From Acidovorax radicis N35 (lineage in GTDB: Bacteria > Pseudomonadota > Gammaproteobacteria > Burkholderiales > Burkholderiaceae_C), in contig NZ_AFBG01000021.1 in assembly GCF_000204195.1 (NCBI RefSeq), positions 62,001-126,000 on the forward strand: a stretch of DNA of 64,000 bases. Direction: 5' to 3'. A program made the position numbers and the translations under genes. Each line of letters starts with the position of its first letter. Position 1 is the stretch's first letter. Below are positions 38,289 through 46,751 of the stretch, in pieces. The notes below the pieces were generated by a model. That model was not told the origin of the DNA and made no database searches. It saw only the letters and a list, made by a program, of their open reading frames with translations.

Positions 38289-39134
38289 ATGGCACAACTC
38301 ATCGGCGGCCTCGGCACCTCGCACATCCCGGCCATTGGCAACGCCATCCACAAGGGCCTGCAGAACGATCCGTACTGGAAGCCCTTCTTCGACGGCTTTC
38401 CGCCCATCCGCCGGTGGCTGGGCGAGAAGAAGCCGGACGTGGTCGTGATGTTCTACAACGACCACGGCCTGAACTTTTTTCTCGACAAGATGCCCACCTT
38501 TGCCGTGGGCGCGGCGGCCGAATACAACAACGCCGACGAAGGCTGGGGCATCCCCACGTTGCCGCCCTTCCCGGGCGAGGTGGACCTGTCGTGGCACCTC
38601 ATCAACACGCTGGTCGAGCAGGAGTTTGACGTGACCACCTGCCAGGAGATGCTGGTGGACCACGCCTGCACGCTGCCGCTCAAGCTCTTCTGGCCCGAAG
38701 GCGATTGCCCCGTGACGGTGGTGCCGGTGTGCATCAACACCGTGCAGTTCCCGCTGCCCTCGGCCAAGCGCTGTTACGCCCTGGGCAAGGCCGTGGGCCA
38801 GGCGATCCAGAGCTGGGACAGCGACAAGAAGGTGGCGGTGATCGCCTCGGGCGGGCTGAGTCACCAGCTCGACGGCGAGCGCGCGGGCTTCATCAACAAG
38901 GCGTTTGACCTGCAGTTCATCGAAAGCCTGACCACCAACCCCGAATGGGCCACGCAGTTCAGCGTGCACGAGCTGGTGGAAAAGACCGGCACCCAGGGCG
39001 TGGAGCTGCTGATGTGGCTGGCCATGCGGGGCGCCTTGGCCACTGCGAGTGCGGGCGTGCGCCGGGTGCACAGCAACTACCACATCCCGATCTCGAACAC
39101 CGCCACGGCGGTGATGGCGCTGGAGGCGGTGTAG
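38289..39134 (+). CDS. LigB-type extradiol dioxygenase beta subunit (second copy)
   Basis: 281-residue class III extradiol dioxygenase. Iron-binding histidines are in LGTSHIPAIGN and MFYNDHGLNFFLD; the later block GGLSHQLDGERAGFINKAFD is conserved with LigB. Co-transcribed with the LigA-type gene, with AAGGAG at good spacing before ATG. Compared with ligB at 12838 it shares the framework but differs widely in between (for example EGDCPVTVVPVCINTVQFPLPSAKRCY). Candidates for its substrate include gallate, 3-O-methylgallate or a substituted protocatechuate; sequence alone does not decide. Confidence 0.88.
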   Translation: MAQLIGGLGTSHIPAIGNAIHKGLQNDPYWKPFFDGFPPIRRWLGEKKPDVVVMFYNDHGLNFFLDKMPTFAVGAAAEYNNADEGWGIPTLPPFPGEVDLSWHLINTLVEQEFDVTTCQEMLVDHACTLPLKLFWPEGDCPVTVVPVCINTVQFPLPSAKRCYALGKAVGQAIQSWDSDKKVAVIASGGLSHQLDGERAGFINKAFDLQFIESLTTNPEWATQFSVHELVEKTGTQGVELLMWLAMRGALATASAGVRRVHSNYHIPISNTATAVMALEAV

Positions 39135-39159
39135 CGCAGATCGCTGCGTCCATTGCCCT

Positions 39160-39504
39160 TCAGCGCCGTGCGGGCTGGTGCAGCCCAAAGCGGACTCCAC
39201 CGGGGTCGGTGCACATCAGAAACACGCCAAAACCGGGCTCCTCCGGGCCCGGTGGCTGCACGGTCCCGCCCAGCGCCCGCACACGCTGGGCCGCCTGCGC
39301 CGCATCGGCCACTTCAAAGAACGGGGTGATGGACTGCGCAGGGTCTGCGCCGTGCAGGCCGACTTTCATGCCTCCATTCACAAACCAGCCCTCACCCTCC
39401 TTCTCCGTGGGCTCAAAAGTCCACTGAAAGAATTGGCTGAAGAACTGCTGCGAAACCCGGGCGTTGTCGGCCCCGATTTCGAGGAATGAGACGTTGGCGT
39501 GCAT
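39160..39504 (-). CDS. VOC-superfamily (glyoxalase-like) protein
   Basis: 114 residues with two paired beta-alpha-beta-beta-beta modules: SFLEIGADNARVSQQFFSQFFQWTFE and ITPFFEVADAAQAAQRVRALGGTVQPPGPEEPGFGVFLMCTDPGGVRFGLHQ. The order matches small VOC proteins that bind a metal, antibiotic or short metabolite. It follows the AraC regulator gene on the same strand (104 bp) and is probably controlled by it. Function not known. Confidence 0.8.
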   Translation of the reverse strand: MHANVSFLEIGADNARVSQQFFSQFFQWTFEPTEKEGEGWFVNGGMKVGLHGADPAQSITPFFEVADAAQAAQRVRALGGTVQPPGPEEPGFGVFLMCTDPGGVRFGLHQPARR

Positions 39505-39607
39505 CTAAAGCTCCCTTGAGGAAAACATGGCAAGTGCGCCAGTCTGGGCGCCTTGTGCCCGCACGTCTTGAAGAAAAATGACCTGGTGCCGGGTGGCTCG
39601 CAGATCG

Positions 39608-40486
39608 TCAGCCCCTAGACTCAGCCGTCTCCACAGACTCCACCAAACTGGCGGGCTTGCCCGGCACATCGGCAAAACCCGCGCGCTGGTAGGCCGCTGG
39701 CGAGCAACCCGCAAAGTGCCGGAACTCCCGGCTCAGGTGGCTCTGGTCGGCAAATCCACAGCGGGCGGCCAAGTCCGCCAGGTCGGTTTGCCCTTCGGGG
39801 CCAGTGACCCCCTCCAGGGCCTGGTGGGCAGCCCCAAACCGCAATCGCCGCGCCAGGCGCTTGGGCGTGTCCCCCAGCTGGTGGCAGGACTGCAGTGCCA
39901 GGTGCCGCTCGCTCCAGCCCACGGCGCGGCACAGGGCCGACACGGGCAGGTTGCCTCGTTGCGCGCTCAGCATCTCCCAGGCCTGCCGCACCGGCGCCTG
40001 CACCGTGTGGCGCGACCGGGCCAGCATCCCCTGCAGGCACTGCTGTACCAAGGCAAAGCGCGCGGGCCAATCCGGCGCATGGTGCAACTGCTCGGACAGC
40101 TGCGTGGCCGCGCTGCCCCACACATCGGCCAGTGCAACCACCGAACACGAGAGCACGTCCGGGCTGCCGTGGAATAGCTGAAAGCCCAGCCAGGGCGCCA
40201 GCGTGACCTCCACGCAAGACTGCGTGCCCCGATGCTCGGTCACCACCGGCCCGCCACCGAGCCCCACCACCAGGGATTGGTAGGGCTGCAGGGTGCCAGC
40301 GGGCAGCCTGACTCCATACGCCGCATGCCAGCCGATGATCAGCTTGATGTCCGCATGCGCGACCTCCAGGCGGCGCACGGGGTGAGGCAGGCATTCTTCA
40401 AAGCCCCACATCGCACAGGCGGTGGCGGGCTGCCCCGGCAAGCCGGGGCCCGGTATGGCCCGGCTTGAGGCAATGGGCGGTGGCAT
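39608..40486 (-). CDS. AraC-family regulator
   Basis: 292 residues. The C-terminal DNA-binding region has two helix-turn-helix motifs, VSALCRAVGWSERHLALQSCHQLGDTPKRLARRLRF and DLAALAARCGFADQSHLSREFRHFAGCSPAAYQRAG, the classic AraC signature. The N-terminal part is a cupin-like sensing domain of unclear ligand. A strong ribosome site (GGAGGAACCCC) precedes ATG 40486. It diverges from the radical-SAM gene and leads into the VOC gene. Confidence 0.9.
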   Translation of the reverse strand: MPPPIASSRAIPGPGLPGQPATACAMWGFEECLPHPVRRLEVAHADIKLIIGWHAAYGVRLPAGTLQPYQSLVVGLGGGPVVTEHRGTQSCVEVTLAPWLGFQLFHGSPDVLSCSVVALADVWGSAATQLSEQLHHAPDWPARFALVQQCLQGMLARSRHTVQAPVRQAWEMLSAQRGNLPVSALCRAVGWSERHLALQSCHQLGDTPKRLARRLRFGAAHQALEGVTGPEGQTDLADLAARCGFADQSHLSREFRHFAGCSPAAYQRAGFADVPGKPASLVESVETAESRG

Positions 40487-40602
40487 GGGGTTCCTCCTGT
40501 CGGTCCGTGGATGGTGCCGACGGGCTACCTTACACCGCTTGGCAGCGTGCTGGCCACGGCGGTGCAGACACAGGAAGCGGCGCAGCCAACAGGTTTTAAG
40601 CC

Positions 40603-40656
40603 ATTTTGGCCCTTAGCGCTTTACCCATCTACGCCAGAAGCTACTTTTTTGATAGC
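40603..40656 (+). repeat. Two-hairpin intergenic repeat, copy D (diverged)
   Basis: ATTTTGGCCCTTAGCGC, then a spacer and ACGCCAGAAGCTAC, then TTTTTTGATAGC. The stems are weakened. It lies in the divergent region between the AraC and radical-SAM genes, upstream of the LexA-type box. Confidence 0.6.
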
Positions 40657-40693
40657 ACGAAAATCCCTTGGGCTGGCTGAAGATGGAGAAATA

Positions 40694-40709
40694 CTGTAAA
40701 TTCATACAG
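40694..40709. promoter_or_regulatory. LexA (SOS) box overlapping the start codon of the radical-SAM gene
   Basis: CTGT-AAATTCAT-ACAG, a perfect CTGT-N8-ACAG, within TACTGTAAATTCATACAGT, which is close to the E. coli SOS consensus. Its final G is the first base of the GTG start codon. Confidence 0.8.
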
Positions 40710-42001
40710 TGAATTTGCAATCCAAACTCGCCATCCTGGCCGACGCCGCCAAGTACGACGCATCTTGTGCATCCAGCGGTGCTGCGCCGCGCAACTCGGT
40801 GGGCGGGCGCGGCATGGGGTCCACCGAAGGCATGGGCATCTGCCACAGCTACGCGCCGGACGGGCGCTGCATCTCGCTGCTCAAGATTCTGCTCACCAAC
40901 TTCTGCCAGTACGACTGCCTGTACTGCGTGAACCGGGAGACCAGCAACGTGCCCCGGGCGCGCTTCACGGTCGATGAAGTGGTGCAGCTCACGCTCGACT
41001 TCTACCGCCGCAATTGCATCGAGGGCTTGTTCCTGTCCAGCGGCATCATCCAGAGCCCCGACTACACCATGGAGCAGGTGGTGGAGGTGGCCCGCGTGCT
41101 GCGCGAGGAGCACGACTTTCGCGGCTACATCCACTTGAAGACCATCCCCGATGCAGCGCCGGAGCTGATGGAGCGCGCAGGCCGCTATGCGGATCGCCTG
41201 TCCATCAACATCGAGCTGCCCACGGCCGAAGGCCTCACGGCCCTGGCGCCAGAAAAAGACAGCGCCGCGATTGACCGATCCATGGCCCGCATGGCGGTGC
41301 ACATTGGCGAATCGCGCGCCGCGCGCAAGGAGCAGGCCGCGCAAACCATCGTGTCGATGCCGCAATCGCGCACCACGCGCCGGGCCAGCGTGCCGCACTT
41401 TGCGCCCGGCGGGCAAAGCACGCAGATGATCGTGGGGGCGGATGCGACCAACGACCGCACCATCCTCGCCACCAGCGCGCGGCTGTATGGCGTGCACCGG
41501 CTGCGGCGCGTGTACTACTCGGCTTTCAGCCCCATCCCCGACGCGGCCCGCGCCCTGCCGCTGGCCGCGCCACCCACGGTGCGCGAGCACCGGCTCTACC
41601 AGGCCGATTGGCTGATGCGCTTTTACGGTTTCACCCACGACGAGATCGTGCCGCCCAGCCAAGGCGCCCCAGGAGGTCAGGTGGGCATGCTGGCGCTGGA
41701 CATGGACCCCAAGCTGGCCTGGGCGCTGGCGCACCGCGAGCGCTTTCCGGTCAACCTCAACACCGCCCCGCGCGAACTGCTGCTGCGCGTGCCCGGGTTT
41801 GGTGTGCAGACGGTGGACCGCCTGCTGGCCGCGCGCCGCGTGCGCCGCCTGCGGCATGCAGACCTGGCGCGGCTGCATGTGCCGCTGAAGAAAGTGCTGC
41901 CCTTTGTGGAGGCGGCCGACTACCGCCCCGGCCGTGCGCTGGACGCTGCCGACCTCGCCGCGCAGTTGACGCCGCCGCCGGTGCAGCGCAGCCTGTTCTG
42001 A
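40709..42001 (+). CDS. Putative DNA modification/repair radical SAM protein (TIGR03916 type)
   Basis: 430 residues. The radical-SAM [4Fe-4S] motif is NFCQYDCLYC (Cx3Cx2C); the N-terminus LQSKLAILADAAKYDASCASSG is the family hallmark, and a helix-hairpin-helix near the end (LNTAPRELLLRVPGFGVQTVDRLLAARR) suggests DNA binding. It shares the genomic neighbourhood of uracil-DNA-glycosylase-type proteins in other genomes. The GTG start has no ribosome site at normal distance (GGAG is 20 nt away), so translation may start on a leaderless or nearly leaderless message. A LexA box overlaps the start, implying SOS induction. Confidence 0.9.
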   Translation: MNLQSKLAILADAAKYDASCASSGAAPRNSVGGRGMGSTEGMGICHSYAPDGRCISLLKILLTNFCQYDCLYCVNRETSNVPRARFTVDEVVQLTLDFYRRNCIEGLFLSSGIIQSPDYTMEQVVEVARVLREEHDFRGYIHLKTIPDAAPELMERAGRYADRLSINIELPTAEGLTALAPEKDSAAIDRSMARMAVHIGESRAARKEQAAQTIVSMPQSRTTRRASVPHFAPGGQSTQMIVGADATNDRTILATSARLYGVHRLRRVYYSAFSPIPDAARALPLAAPPTVREHRLYQADWLMRFYGFTHDEIVPPSQGAPGGQVGMLALDMDPKLAWALAHRERFPVNLNTAPRELLLRVPGFGVQTVDRLLAARRVRRLRHADLARLHVPLKKVLPFVEAADYRPGRALDAADLAAQLTPPPVQRSLF

Positions 42002-42016
42002 GCTAGAGAGGCCCGC

Positions 42017-42895
42017 ATGCAGCGCCACACCATCACGCTGGACCACGCCACCGACTGGCCCGGTTTTCGCCAAGCGGCACGCGCCCTGGTGCAAGCCAAC
42101 GTGCCTCCGCAGGCTGTGGACTGGCGCTGCCAGGCGGATGCCGCTGAAGACCTGTTCGCGCCCGAGCCTGTAGCCAGCCACACCTTGCCCAGCCCAGCCC
42201 CCGATGCGCCGCCGCTGCGCGTACCGCCCGACTTTGTGCACCTGTGCGAGCAACTCATCCTGCACCGCGACCCGGCCCGCTTCCCGCTGATGTACCGCCT
42301 GCTGTGGCGAATGGCGCAGGGCGGCCATGAAGCCGACGCCGCGCGGCACGACCCGCTGGACGCGGACCGCATGTTGGCCCACCACATGGTCCGCAGCGTG
42401 CTGCGGGACATCCACAAGATGCACGCATTCGTGCGCTTTCGGCCTGTGGTGGAGCCCGATGGCGAGCCACTGCACATGGCCTGGTTCGAGCCCGACCACT
42501 ACATCGCCGTGGCCAACGCGGGATTCTTCATCCGCCGCTTCACGCAGATGCGCTGGGCCATCCTCACACCCGACGCCAGCGTGCGCTGGGACGGGCAGCA
42601 TCTGCACACCGGCCCGGGCGCACAGCGCAGCGACGCGCCGCCGCCCGACGCAGGCGAGGCGCTGTGGCTCACCTACTACCGCCACATCTTCAACCCCGCG
42701 CGGCTCAAGCTGGGCATGATGAAAAAGGAAATGCCCACGCGCTACTGGCACAACCTGCCCGAGGCGGCGCTCATCACCGAACTGGCACAGACGGCGCACG
42801 AGCGCAGCGCGAAGATGGTGGAGGCCGAGGCCACCGTGCCGCGCCGGCGCATCAACCCGGTGGCACAGCGGCCCCGGGACGGCGCAGCGCGTTGA
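42017..42895 (+). CDS. TIGR03915-type DNA metabolism protein
   Basis: 292 residues. The conserved parts are DFVHLCEQLILHRDPARFPLMYRLLWRMAQG, VRSVLRDIHKMHAFVRFRPV, WFEPDHYIAVANAGFFIRRFTQMRWAILTPDASVRWDGQHL and LTYYRHIFNPARLKLGMMKKEMPTRYWHNLPEA, the features of the protein that accompanies TIGR03916 radical SAM proteins. In many relatives it is fused to a UdgX-type uracil-DNA-glycosylase domain; here it ends without one. GAGAGG precedes ATG 42017, 15 bp behind the radical-SAM stop, so the two form one SOS-type operon. The last 44 bp overlap the convergent oxidase gene. Confidence 0.88.
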   Translation: MQRHTITLDHATDWPGFRQAARALVQANVPPQAVDWRCQADAAEDLFAPEPVASHTLPSPAPDAPPLRVPPDFVHLCEQLILHRDPARFPLMYRLLWRMAQGGHEADAARHDPLDADRMLAHHMVRSVLRDIHKMHAFVRFRPVVEPDGEPLHMAWFEPDHYIAVANAGFFIRRFTQMRWAILTPDASVRWDGQHLHTGPGAQRSDAPPPDAGEALWLTYYRHIFNPARLKLGMMKKEMPTRYWHNLPEAALITELAQTAHERSAKMVEAEATVPRRRINPVAQRPRDGAAR

Positions 42896-43832
42896 ACTGC
42901 GCAGCCGCCACCGGTGGCGTCCACCGCCACGGCAACACCCCAGGTCGCCACAGCGCGTTTTGCACCGTGAGCTGCAGCACCCGCTGTGCACCAGGCCAGG
43001 GCGCACGCGCCGCATCGTCCCACAGCAGCTCCGCCCGCGCGGCGATGTGCAGCAAGCCACCGCCGTCATAGTCCACCACCAGCAGGCCCGCCAGCGGGTG
43101 TTGCGCCAGGTTGCCCAGCGTGTTGAAGAACTGGTTGCCCGGGTAGTCGGGCAGGCGCAGCACCACGCCGTGCGCGGTGTGCTCGGCGTGCACAAAGCCG
43201 GGCTCGCCGCCCCGGTGCGACACGTCCACACCTTCGTTGCGCGCACTGCCCGGCTGCGCGGCCGAGGCGCTGGCGATGAACAACGTGTCGGCCTGCTGCA
43301 CGCGGACCAGAGCCTCGGCATCGAGCGCCGGGCCCAGCACCTGCACAGGCCCCGGCGGGGTGACCGTGGCACGCAGGCCCGGTTCACGGGCCTGGATGTA
43401 TTTGGGGCAATTGCCAAAGCTCTGCACCACGGCAATCGACAAACCTGCCTCACTGAAGGCGGCCACCTCGCCGTTCATGCGGTTGCGGCGGCGGGTGTGG
43501 GGCTCCAGCCCCAGCACGCCCACCGGGGCACCTGGCGACAACCGGTTCAACACGGGGTCGGCGGCGTTGGGCGCGGTGGCGATGTCCATTTGCCGCGCAT
43601 CCGGCGTCTGCACAAAACCGGGTGGGCCTGCCAGCAGGGTCGCCCAGGGCTGACCTTGTTCATCCAGCGCACCTACCAGCAAGGTGGGCAGTTTCTCGAA
43701 AAGCTCCCGGTGCTGGTCGGGCATGTTGTCGCGCAGCACCAAGGGGCCGATGGCGGCCATGCGATCGCGCAGGCCCACGCGCTGCTGCAGCGCCTGCTCG
43801 CCCGCGTGGAAGGCGTCGGATGTGGTGGTCAC
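42852..43832 (-). CDS. Pyridoxamine 5'-phosphate oxidase-family (flavin split-barrel) protein
   Basis: 326 residues from GTG 43832, which has GGGAGGCAGC directly upstream and overlaps the GST stop by 4 bp (GTGA). Segments PTLLVGALDEQGQPWATLLAGPPGFV, PVGVLGLEPHTRRRNRMNGEVAAF and LQVVQSFGNCPKYIQAR-like AVVQSFGNCPKYIQAREP, and a second domain with FIASAS and PDYPGNQFFNTLGNL, match the two-domain PNPOx-like family predicted to bind FMN. Substrate unknown. Co-transcribed with the glutathione S-transferase. Its 3' end runs 44 bp into the convergent TIGR03915 gene. Confidence 0.82.
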   Translation of the reverse strand: MTTTSDAFHAGEQALQQRVGLRDRMAAIGPLVLRDNMPDQHRELFEKLPTLLVGALDEQGQPWATLLAGPPGFVQTPDARQMDIATAPNAADPVLNRLSPGAPVGVLGLEPHTRRRNRMNGEVAAFSEAGLSIAVVQSFGNCPKYIQAREPGLRATVTPPGPVQVLGPALDAEALVRVQQADTLFIASASAAQPGSARNEGVDVSHRGGEPGFVHAEHTAHGVVLRLPDYPGNQFFNTLGNLAQHPLAGLLVVDYDGGGLLHIAARAELLWDDAARAPWPGAQRVLQLTVQNALWRPGVLPWRWTPPVAAAQFNALRRPGAAVPPG

Positions 43833-44479
43833 GCTGCCTCCCGCGCGGACGGGGCCAGGGTGTCGGCCAGCGGCACATAGCCGGGCAGCGCCTGCAAGCG
43901 CGCCACCCATCCCGCAATGCGCGGGTAGGCCGCCAGCGGGAGCCCCGCGATGTGCGCCTGCGAGGTGTAGCTGACCATGGCGATGTCCGCGAGGCTGGGC
44001 TGCTCGCCGCCCAACAGCCACACACGACCCTGCAACTCACCCTCCATGTAGTCCAGCAGGCGCTTACCGGTGGCGAGCGCAGCTTCGCGGTCAGCACCCG
44101 GCGGTCGGCCTGACAGCGCTGCGTAGCGGGGTGTGGCAACGCCCGGCACCAGCATGCCTGCTGCCAGGCTGAACCAGCGCTGCAGTTGCGCCTGGCCCCA
44201 AGCATCCTGCGGTATCCAGGCGCTGCCCGGTGCATAGCGCTGCGCCAGGTAGACCAGGATGCCGTTGCTGTCGCTGAGGGCCGTGCCTGCGTCCACCAGC
44301 ACCGGCACCTGGCCCAGCGGGTTGAGCCCCAGGTGCTGCGTGCTGCGATGCTCTCCACGCCGCAGGTCCACGTTGACCAGTTCGTGCGGCAGGCCCAGCA
44401 GCGACAGCATCAGCTCCACCCGGTGGCAGTGGCCCGACACGGGCATGCGATAGAGACGAAGGGGTGCGGTGGGTGCCAT
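43829..44479 (-). CDS. Glutathione S-transferase family protein
   Basis: 216 residues with an N-terminal thioredoxin-like GSH-binding domain (LRLYRMPVSGHCHRVELMLSLLGLPHELVNVDLRRGEH; NPLGQVPVLVD with the cis-Pro; DSNGILVYLA) and an all-helical C-terminal domain ending with LADIAMVSYTSQAHIAGLPLAAYPRIAGWVARLQALPGYVP. Such proteins conjugate or reduce electrophiles with glutathione. First gene of a two-gene unit with the flavin split-barrel protein; divergent from the LysR gene at 44588, the likely regulator. Confidence 0.92.
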   Translation of the reverse strand: MAPTAPLRLYRMPVSGHCHRVELMLSLLGLPHELVNVDLRRGEHRSTQHLGLNPLGQVPVLVDAGTALSDSNGILVYLAQRYAPGSAWIPQDAWGQAQLQRWFSLAAGMLVPGVATPRYAALSGRPPGADREAALATGKRLLDYMEGELQGRVWLLGGEQPSLADIAMVSYTSQAHIAGLPLAAYPRIAGWVARLQALPGYVPLADTLAPSAREAA

Positions 44480-44587
44480 GGGGAGGTCCTTGTGAGAAGG
44501 GTAAACAAAGAAGCCCCGACCTTATCTATTGCACGGCGCGGTGTTAATAGCCATAGTGCAGCTTTCAAAATTGCGCGAACTGAAACA

Positions 44588-45526
44588 ATGGACCACCTCG
44601 ACACCCTGCGTTGTTTTGTGGCCGTGGCCGATGTTGGCGGCTTTGCGGTCGCGGGGCGGCAACTGGGCTGCTCGGCCGCCGCCGTCACGCGCGCCATTGC
44701 TGCGCTGGAGGCCCGGCTCGGTGTGCTGCTGTTTCAGCGCAGCACGCGCATGGTGCGGCTCACCGAAGCAGGCGAGCGCTTTTTGCAGGACTGCCGCCCC
44801 CTCTTGAACGACCTGCACGAGGCCGAGCAGGCAGCCAGTGGCGCACAGGCCGAAGCACAGGGCCTGCTGTCCATCACCGCGCCACAGATGTTCGGCATTC
44901 AGCATGTGGCGCCTATCGTGCAAGGTTTTCTGCAGGCACAGCCGCGCGTGCAGGTGCGCACGCTGTTCGTCAACCGCCTCGTGCATTTGCTGGACGAGGG
45001 CATGGACGTGGCCATCCGCATCGCCCACCTGCCCGATTCAGGGCTGACCGCCGTGCAGGTGGGTGCCTTGCGCCGCCTGGTGGTGGCGTCACCCGCTTAT
45101 CTGGCGCAGCACGGCAGACCGCGCCACCCCGCTGATCTAAGTACCCATCGGGCCATCGGATTTTCATTTGACGCACGGGCTCCAGCGCCCTGGAAGTTCC
45201 GCGACGGCGCAACGGGCCACCCTCAGTTCGCATGGATCAGCAACAGCAACGAGGTGGACATTGCCGCCGCAGAGGCTGGCCTGGGCCTGACCCGTTGCCT
45301 GGCCTACCAGGCCGCCGCCAGCTTGCGAACAGGTCGGCTGCGCATCGTGCTGGCCGAGCACGAACTGCCGCCGGTGCCTGTGCACATCGTGTACCCCGCA
45401 GGGCGGCGGGCCCCCGCGAAGGTACGGTCCTTTGTGGAATGGGCCCGCGAACGCCTCGCCAAGGAACCGGTTCTGAACGGTCGTGGCCTGGGACGCGGTA
45501 ACGCCTTGTTGCCAATCACTTCGTGA
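44588..45526 (+). CDS. LysR-type regulator, likely of the GST operon
   Basis: 312 residues. Helix-turn-helix MDHLDTLRCFVAVADVGGFAVAGRQLGCSAAAVTRAIAALEARLGVLLFQRSTRMVRLTEAGERF, then a CrgA/PecT-type effector domain (LSITAPQMFGIQHVAPIVQGFL, LLDEGMDVAIRIAHLPDSGL, SNEVDIAAAEAGLGLTRCLAYQAA). It diverges from the GST gene with 108 bp between. ATG 44588 fits the family start; the frame is open further upstream, across the GST gene. Confidence 0.9.
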   Translation: MDHLDTLRCFVAVADVGGFAVAGRQLGCSAAAVTRAIAALEARLGVLLFQRSTRMVRLTEAGERFLQDCRPLLNDLHEAEQAASGAQAEAQGLLSITAPQMFGIQHVAPIVQGFLQAQPRVQVRTLFVNRLVHLLDEGMDVAIRIAHLPDSGLTAVQVGALRRLVVASPAYLAQHGRPRHPADLSTHRAIGFSFDARAPAPWKFRDGATGHPQFAWISNSNEVDIAAAEAGLGLTRCLAYQAAASLRTGRLRIVLAEHELPPVPVHIVYPAGRRAPAKVRSFVEWARERLAKEPVLNGRGLGRGNALLPITS

Positions 45527-45611
45527 CCTGTCATCGCCGCCTGTCCCCGCGCCGTTGCATACACAAGTCCGACGCTTTGTCGGGCGGTCATCCGATCTGA
45601 AAGGATTTCTC

Positions 45612-45941
45612 ATGAACAAGCTCATCGCTGCCCTGCTCGCCGGTTTCTTTGTGTCCGCATCGTTTGCCCAGGCACCTGCTGCCCCTGCAACGCCAGCCAC
45701 ACCCGCAAAGGCTGCAACGCCCGCAGCCCCAGCAACATCGGCAATGCCCGCGACGCCAGCAACCCCGGCCACGCCTGCCACACCAGCCACAAAAGCTGAA
45801 GTCAAACCCGCCGTAGCAGCGCCAGCCGCCGCTGCGTCTGCACCCGCAGACAAGAAGGTGGAGAAAAAGGCAAAGGCCAAGAAAACCAATGCCACGGCAG
45901 AGAAAAAGGCAGACGCCGCCAAGCCTGAAGCGGCCAAGTAA
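45612..45941 (+). CDS. Secreted Ala/Pro/Thr-rich low-complexity protein
   Basis: 109 residues: signal peptide MNKLIAALLAGFFVSASFAQA, then PAT-type repeats (ATPATPATPATPATK near the middle) and a Lys/Ala-rich tail (KKVEKKAKAKKTNATAEKKADAAKPEAAK). The repeats resemble flexible periplasmic spacers or histone-like tails; I cannot name a family, though similar Ala/Lys-rich exported proteins are common in Comamonadaceae. AAAGGATTTCTC ahead of ATG is a good ribosome site. It is followed by a strong terminator, so it is a real, self-standing transcript. Confidence 0.7.
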   Translation: MNKLIAALLAGFFVSASFAQAPAAPATPATPAKAATPAAPATSAMPATPATPATPATPATKAEVKPAVAAPAAAASAPADKKVEKKAKAKKTNATAEKKADAAKPEAAK

Positions 45942-45961
45942 TTCACGAAGCCTTCTTCCGC

Positions 45962-45988
45962 AAAAAAGCCCGCACTGCGGGCTTTTTT
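45962..45988. terminator. Bidirectional terminator
   Basis: AAAAAAGCCCGC (45962-45973), ACT, GCGGGCTTTTTT (45977-45988). The symmetrical A and T runs let it work for the low-complexity protein gene and for the convergent slyD. Confidence 0.88.
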
Positions 45989-46131
45989 AATCGCCGATTG
46001 TTCTGTGTGCAATCACACCCAAAGGCCGCATGAAGGCCAGAGGGTGTGGCGCACCATGACACCGGTAAGGCAGACCGGGTCAGCCCCCACCTGCAGGCGT
46101 TTTCCGCTGTGCTGCGGCCCGCCCCCCTACT

Positions 46132-46605
46132 TCAGTGTTGGTGCCCGTGCGCCCCATGCACGTGGCGGTGCGCCACTTCTTCGGCACTCGCAGCGCGCAC
46201 TTCGGTGACCTTGCAGCTGAACTTCAGCGCCTGGCCTGCCAGCGGGTGGTTGCCGTCCAGGTGCACTTCAGGGCCCTTGATCTTCACCACATTGAAAACG
46301 GCGGGTTGACCGTCGCTGCCCACGCCCTGCAGCTGGCCGCCCACCTTCACGCCTGGGGGGAACTCAGCCTTGGGGATCGTGCGCACCAGGCTTTCGTCGC
46401 GGGCTCCGAAGGCGTCTTCAACGGCAAGGTCCAGCGCGGTGGTAAAGCCGACGGCCTGGCCTTCCAGCGCGGCTTCGACCTTGGGGAAGATGTTTTCATA
46501 GCCACCGTGCAGATACGACAGGCTGCCGGCGTCGAGCGGCTTGCCTTCGGGCGTGGTGACCTTGTAAGTGATGGTGACGGCGGAGTCTTTGGTGATGGTG
46601 GCCAT
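46132..46605 (-). CDS. slyD: SlyD-type FKBP peptidyl-prolyl isomerase
   Basis: 157 residues. The FKBP part (VTITYKVTTPEGKPLDAGSLSYLHGGYENIFPKVEAALEGQAVGF) is interrupted by the insert-in-flap chaperone domain typical of SlyD (LDLAVEDAFGARDESLVRTIPKAEFPPGVKVGGQLQ), and the C-terminus has several histidines (HRHVHGAHGHQH) that may bind nickel. It isomerises prolyl bonds and assists folding in the cytoplasm. ATG 46605 fits the family N-terminus. Confidence 0.92.
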   Translation of the reverse strand: MATITKDSAVTITYKVTTPEGKPLDAGSLSYLHGGYENIFPKVEAALEGQAVGFTTALDLAVEDAFGARDESLVRTIPKAEFPPGVKVGGQLQGVGSDGQPAVFNVVKIKGPEVHLDGNHPLAGQALKFSCKVTEVRAASAEEVAHRHVHGAHGHQH

Positions 46606-46751
46606 GGTGGTGCGTGCGCTTTCAGACGGTGAAAGAACGGCGCGGGCTGGCGGGCTATTGCCGCCAGCCGCTGCGCCAATCGAAACCCTGAATTGTCCAC
46701 GAGGCGTGGGGCGTCTGCCGGGCGCCTCGTGGGCGGGCTCTGCGCCTGGGC

